64,000 nucleotides of DNA from Streptomyces sp. NBC_01803 (GTDB taxonomy: Bacteria; Actinomycetota; Actinomycetes; Streptomycetales; Streptomycetaceae): positions 2,874,501 through 2,938,500 of the forward strand of contig NZ_CP109073.1 in assembly GCF_035917415.1 (NCBI RefSeq). The letters run 5' to 3'. This document shows positions 61,772 through 64,000 of this stretch, piece after piece (positions within the stretch are counted from its first letter, which is position 1; every line of letters begins with the position of its first letter). The notes below the pieces were generated by a model, which saw only the letters and a list, made by a program, of their open reading frames with translations, was not told where the DNA came from and did not search any database. A program made the translations under genes and the position numbers.

Positions 61772-61844
61772 GCGGACGTGGCTCAGTTGGTAGAGCATCA
61801 CCTTGCCAAGGTGAGGGTCGCGAGTTCGAATCTCGTCGTCCGCT
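61772..61844 (+). tRNA. tRNA-Gly(GCC)
   Basis: A 73-nt cloverleaf with acceptor GCGGACG/CGTCCGC, anticodon loop TTGCCAA, T-arm GCGAGTTCGAATCTCGT and discriminator T. GGTAGAGTGG near 61729 fits its -10 box. Confidence 0.96.
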
Positions 61845-61850
61845 CCGTGC

Positions 61851-61881
61851 GAAGGGCCCGGTCCTGTGGACCGGGCCCTTC
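61851..61881 (+). terminator. Terminator after tRNA-Gly(GCC)
   Basis: A perfect 14-bp stem GAAGGGCCCGGTCC with its complement around TGT. No long T-run, as is common in Streptomyces. Confidence 0.85.
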
Positions 61882-61934
61882 GGCGTGTGCGGTTCGCGCT
61901 TCGCGCTTCGGCCGCGCTTCGGCCGCGTTCACGG

Positions 61935-62576
61935 CTACGTGACGTCGAGGCCGAGGGCGGTGGCGATGACGACCGCCTGGTCCAGCCCGATCTTCGCGCC
62001 GGCCAACTCGACGGTCAGCGGGTCGAGGCTGGACAGGTCGCTGCCGCGCAGGTCGGCACCGGTGAGCTTGGAGCTGTGCAGCATCGCCCCGGACAGGTCC
62101 GTGCCGGTGACCGTGGCCTTCTCCAGGCGGGCGGCCGTGAGGTCCGCCTCGCGCATGCGCACGCCGTCGAAGACCGCCTCGCGCAGGTCGGCGCCGGGCA
62201 GGCCGACGAAGGACCAGTCGCCCCGGGAGACGCGGAAGAGGGTGAACGCGCACTGCTGGAAGAGGCTGCCGACCAGCTTGCAGTCGGTGAAGTGGGTGTC
62301 GAAGAAGACGCAGCGCTTGAAGGTGCAGTTGGTGAACGCCGCGGCGGTGTGGCGGGAGGCGTTGAAGCGGACGCCGGAGAAGGCGCAGTGCTCGAAGACC
62401 GCGCCCTCGTCGGTGACCTCGGTCCAGTCGGTGTCGATGAAGGAGTGGTGCGCGTAGCGGCGGCCGGAGAGGTCGTGGCCGTACCAGTCCTGGTCGCGGA
62501 TCACGAGCTCGGGATCGGGGATGAGCGGCTCGTGGGAGACCGGGTCGATGTTGGCGCGGGGGCGGTCCGGGGTCAT
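61935..62576 (-). CDS. Pentapeptide repeat protein
   Basis: A 213-residue protein built from A(D/N)LxX-type five-residue repeats, for example GADLREAVFDGVRMREADLTAARLE near 130-154 and SKLTGADLRGSDLSSL near 174-189, which fold into a right-handed quadrilateral beta-helix. Relatives include DNA mimics that protect gyrase (QnrB/MfpA kind), but most are of unknown role. ATG at 62576; the frame is open far upstream but changes composition there. Confidence 0.88.
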   Translation of the reverse strand: MTPDRPRANIDPVSHEPLIPDPELVIRDQDWYGHDLSGRRYAHHSFIDTDWTEVTDEGAVFEHCAFSGVRFNASRHTAAAFTNCTFKRCVFFDTHFTDCKLVGSLFQQCAFTLFRVSRGDWSFVGLPGADLREAVFDGVRMREADLTAARLEKATVTGTDLSGAMLHSSKLTGADLRGSDLSSLDPLTVELAGAKIGLDQAVVIATALGLDVT

Positions 62577-62803
62577 GGGAGATATCCGACCACATTGTCG
62601 AACGACGGGTGGGGCGGGATGGACCGCGGGCGTGTCCGAAGAACGGGGGAATCCTCTTTCCCGACAGCGCCGACGCCTTCGACGCCCGTGGCTCGACGAG
62701 CATGGCGCCTCCTCGCCCGGATCTGGCTGAAGCCGCGCGAGCAGGCCCCGTTGGGGTACGCGCGGGCGCTCAAGGTCGTCGCTGTGCACGGCGGGATCGC
62801 CGG

Positions 62804-63160
62804 TCAGAAGGGCCGACGGGATCGGATCGGCGTGCACGGGTGGGGCGCGACCATCAGGTGGGACGGGAGCCGCTCCGGCACACAGCCGTTCGGACGCCGC
62901 GGGAGGCGGCCGAAGGCGGCCAGGTCGTGGGTGACGAGGTCCGTCTCGACGGCGTCCTCCGGATGCCGCGGCGGCTTGGCCAAGCCGCCCGAAGGTCCTC
63001 GGTCGGGGCGACGAGGACGCCGCGGCGGTCGGTGTCGGAGGAGGCCCTGGCCGGGCCGAACGCGCGTGAGCCCGCGATCACCGTCAGGGTGTCCCGCGGG
63101 GCGTTCTCCTGGCGGGCGAAGGAACGCCGGGCCAGTGGATGGACGCCGCGCCAAGCGGGT
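62804..63160 (-). pseudogene. Decayed nucleotidyltransferase-superfamily gene
   Basis: Parts of one protein appear in different minus-strand frames. One frame gives DTLTVIAGSRAFGPARASSDTDRRGVLVAP (in two parts) with the GSRA(F/Y)G and DxD nucleotidyltransferase motif, around 63000-63105. After an apparent frameshift near 63000 another frame gives GLAKPPRHPEDAVETDLVTHDL and AAFGRL. The head and tail of the protein are missing. It is a non-functional remnant of the predicted nucleotidyltransferase family. The rest of the 62577-63185 gap shows nothing else I can support. Confidence 0.65.
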
Positions 63161-63185
63161 GGGGCTCGGCGCGGCGGGGGGCTGG

Positions 63186-64000
63186 TCAGTCCCAGGACTG
63201 GCCGGTCAGGAAGTGGTACGCCTCCGTGTAGCGGGCCCGGGTCTGGTCCACCACTTCCTGGGGGAGGGCGGGGGGCGGGGTGTCGCCGGTGCGGTCCCAG
63301 GTGGCTTCGGGGGAGGTCAGCCAGTCGCGGATGTACTGCTTGTCGTAGGGCTTCTGCTGCTTGCCCGGCTGCCATTCGTCCTTGCGCCAGAACCGGGACG
63401 AGTCCGGGGTCAGCACCTCGTCGGCGAGGACCAGCGGGTCGTCCGGACCGGCGCCATCCGCCTGGCCGAACTCGAACTTGGTGTCGGCCAGGATGAGCCC
63501 GCGGTCCCTGGCGATGGTCCGGGCGCGGCCGTAGAGGGCGATGGTGGTCTGGCGCAGCTTCGCGGCGATGTCCGCGCCGACCTGGCGGGCGACCTCCTCA
63601 TAGCTCACGTTCTCGTCGTGGGCGCCGACGGCGGCCTTGGTGGCGGGGGTGAAGATCGGGCCGGGCAGCTCGGAGCCGTCGGACAGGCCCGCGGGGAGGG
63701 CGAGACCGCAGACCGTGCGGTCCCGGTTGTACTCTTCAAGGCCCGAGCCGGTCAGGTAGCCGCGGGCGACGGCCTCGACCGGGATCATCCGCAGCGAGCG
63801 GCAGATCATGGTGCGGCCCGCCCACTCGGCGGGGGCCCCGGGGGGCGGGGTGGCGGAGATCAGGTGGTTCGGCACGAGATCGGCGAGCTGGTCGAACCAC
63901 CACAGGGAGAGTTTCGTCAGGATCCGGCCCTTGTCCGGGATCTCGCTGCCGAGCACCCAGTCGTAGGCCGACACGCGGTCGCTGGCGACCATGACGAGAT
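63186..64000 (-). CDS. purC: SAICAR synthetase, partial (N-terminus outside window)
   Basis: Phosphoribosylaminoimidazole-succinocarboxamide synthase, which joins CAIR and aspartate in purine synthesis. The frame runs from 63186 off the right edge; 268 residues from an internal ATG are visible. ASDRVSAYD near its start, KGRILTKLSLWWF, VEAVARGYLTGSG and LADTKFEFG are family motifs; the C-terminal part (DKQYIRDWL near 223-231) is complete. The real start lies at least about 30 residues beyond the window. Confidence 0.96.
   Translation of the reverse strand, partial: LVMVASDRVSAYDWVLGSEIPDKGRILTKLSLWWFDQLADLVPNHLISATPPPGAPAEWAGRTMICRSLRMIPVEAVARGYLTGSGLEEYNRDRTVCGLALPAGLSDGSELPGPIFTPATKAAVGAHDENVSYEEVARQVGADIAAKLRQTTIALYGRARTIARDRGLILADTKFEFGQADGAGPDDPLVLADEVLTPDSSRFWRKDEWQPGKQQKPYDKQYIRDWLTSPEATWDRTGDTPPPALPQEVVDQTRARYTEAYHFLTGQSWD

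Overview
The window is a roughly 64 kb stretch of a high-GC actinobacterial chromosome, almost certainly a Streptomyces. The support is the G/C-biased third codon positions, GTG starts, a bldC-type regulator, an Lsr2-type nucleoid protein, DUF3073 and DUF2795 proteins, a SpoIIE-type phosphatase, and a purMF / purLQS arrangement with valine dehydrogenase next to bldC.

Left part (1 to about 15.4 kb): the right end of an integrated prophage. Going from inside the phage outwards it holds terminase large (cut by the window edge) and small subunits, an HNH nuclease, a small Cys-rich protein, a lipoprotein, a beta-class DNA methyltransferase, a RuvC-like resolvase, a DECH-box helicase, a DUF927-type primase-helicase, several short coupled genes, a Bro/KilA-C antirepressor, two HTH proteins and, on the opposite strand, an uncharacterised lysogeny-side gene and a tyrosine integrase. 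The integrase ends beside the 3' end of a tRNA-Lys(UUU) gene, the likely attachment site. The 339 bp between the helicase and primase-helicase genes carry ten copies of a GCGTACC/GGTACGC heptamer and an AT-rich patch with a perfect palindrome; this is the best candidate for a phage replication origin or master operator.

Middle (15.4 to 30.2 kb): host accessory genes. These are a DEAD-box RNA helicase with an Arg/Gly-rich tail, lipoprotein and metallopeptidase genes, tRNA-Glu, an iron-box-controlled siderophore-interacting reductase, a GAF-PAS-GAF-SpoIIE-ATPase signalling protein, a xylose-type sugar ABC transporter whose binding-protein gene is frameshifted, a zinc-ribbon/Pro-rich membrane protein, a PadR regulator with an MFS exporter, and STAS and XRE regulators.

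Catabolic island (30.2 to 42.5 kb): a double-headed Lrp/AsnC regulator diverges from a coupled five-gene run: a polyamine-type ABC transporter (binding protein, two permeases, ATPase) and an agmatinase-family ureohydrolase. These are followed by a 2-hydroxyacid dehydrogenase gene interrupted by an amber codon. A sugar-isomerase-like TIM barrel gene then diverges from a Rieske oxygenase, ferredoxin reductase, ferredoxin and class II aldolase operon, and a TetR gene closes the block. I read it as one uptake-and-degradation system for a cationic nitrogenous substrate of unknown identity.

Right part (42.5 to 64 kb): conserved chromosomal core. It holds tRNA-Asp and tRNA-Phe, a DUF3533-like membrane protein, HrpA-type helicase, a second tRNA-Asp, bldC, a conserved unknown gene, valine dehydrogenase, a DUF3073 gene, purM and purF, small stress-type genes, purL-purQ-purS, an Lsr2-like gene, two tRNA-Gly genes, a pentapeptide-repeat gene, a decayed nucleotidyltransferase and purC (cut by the window end).
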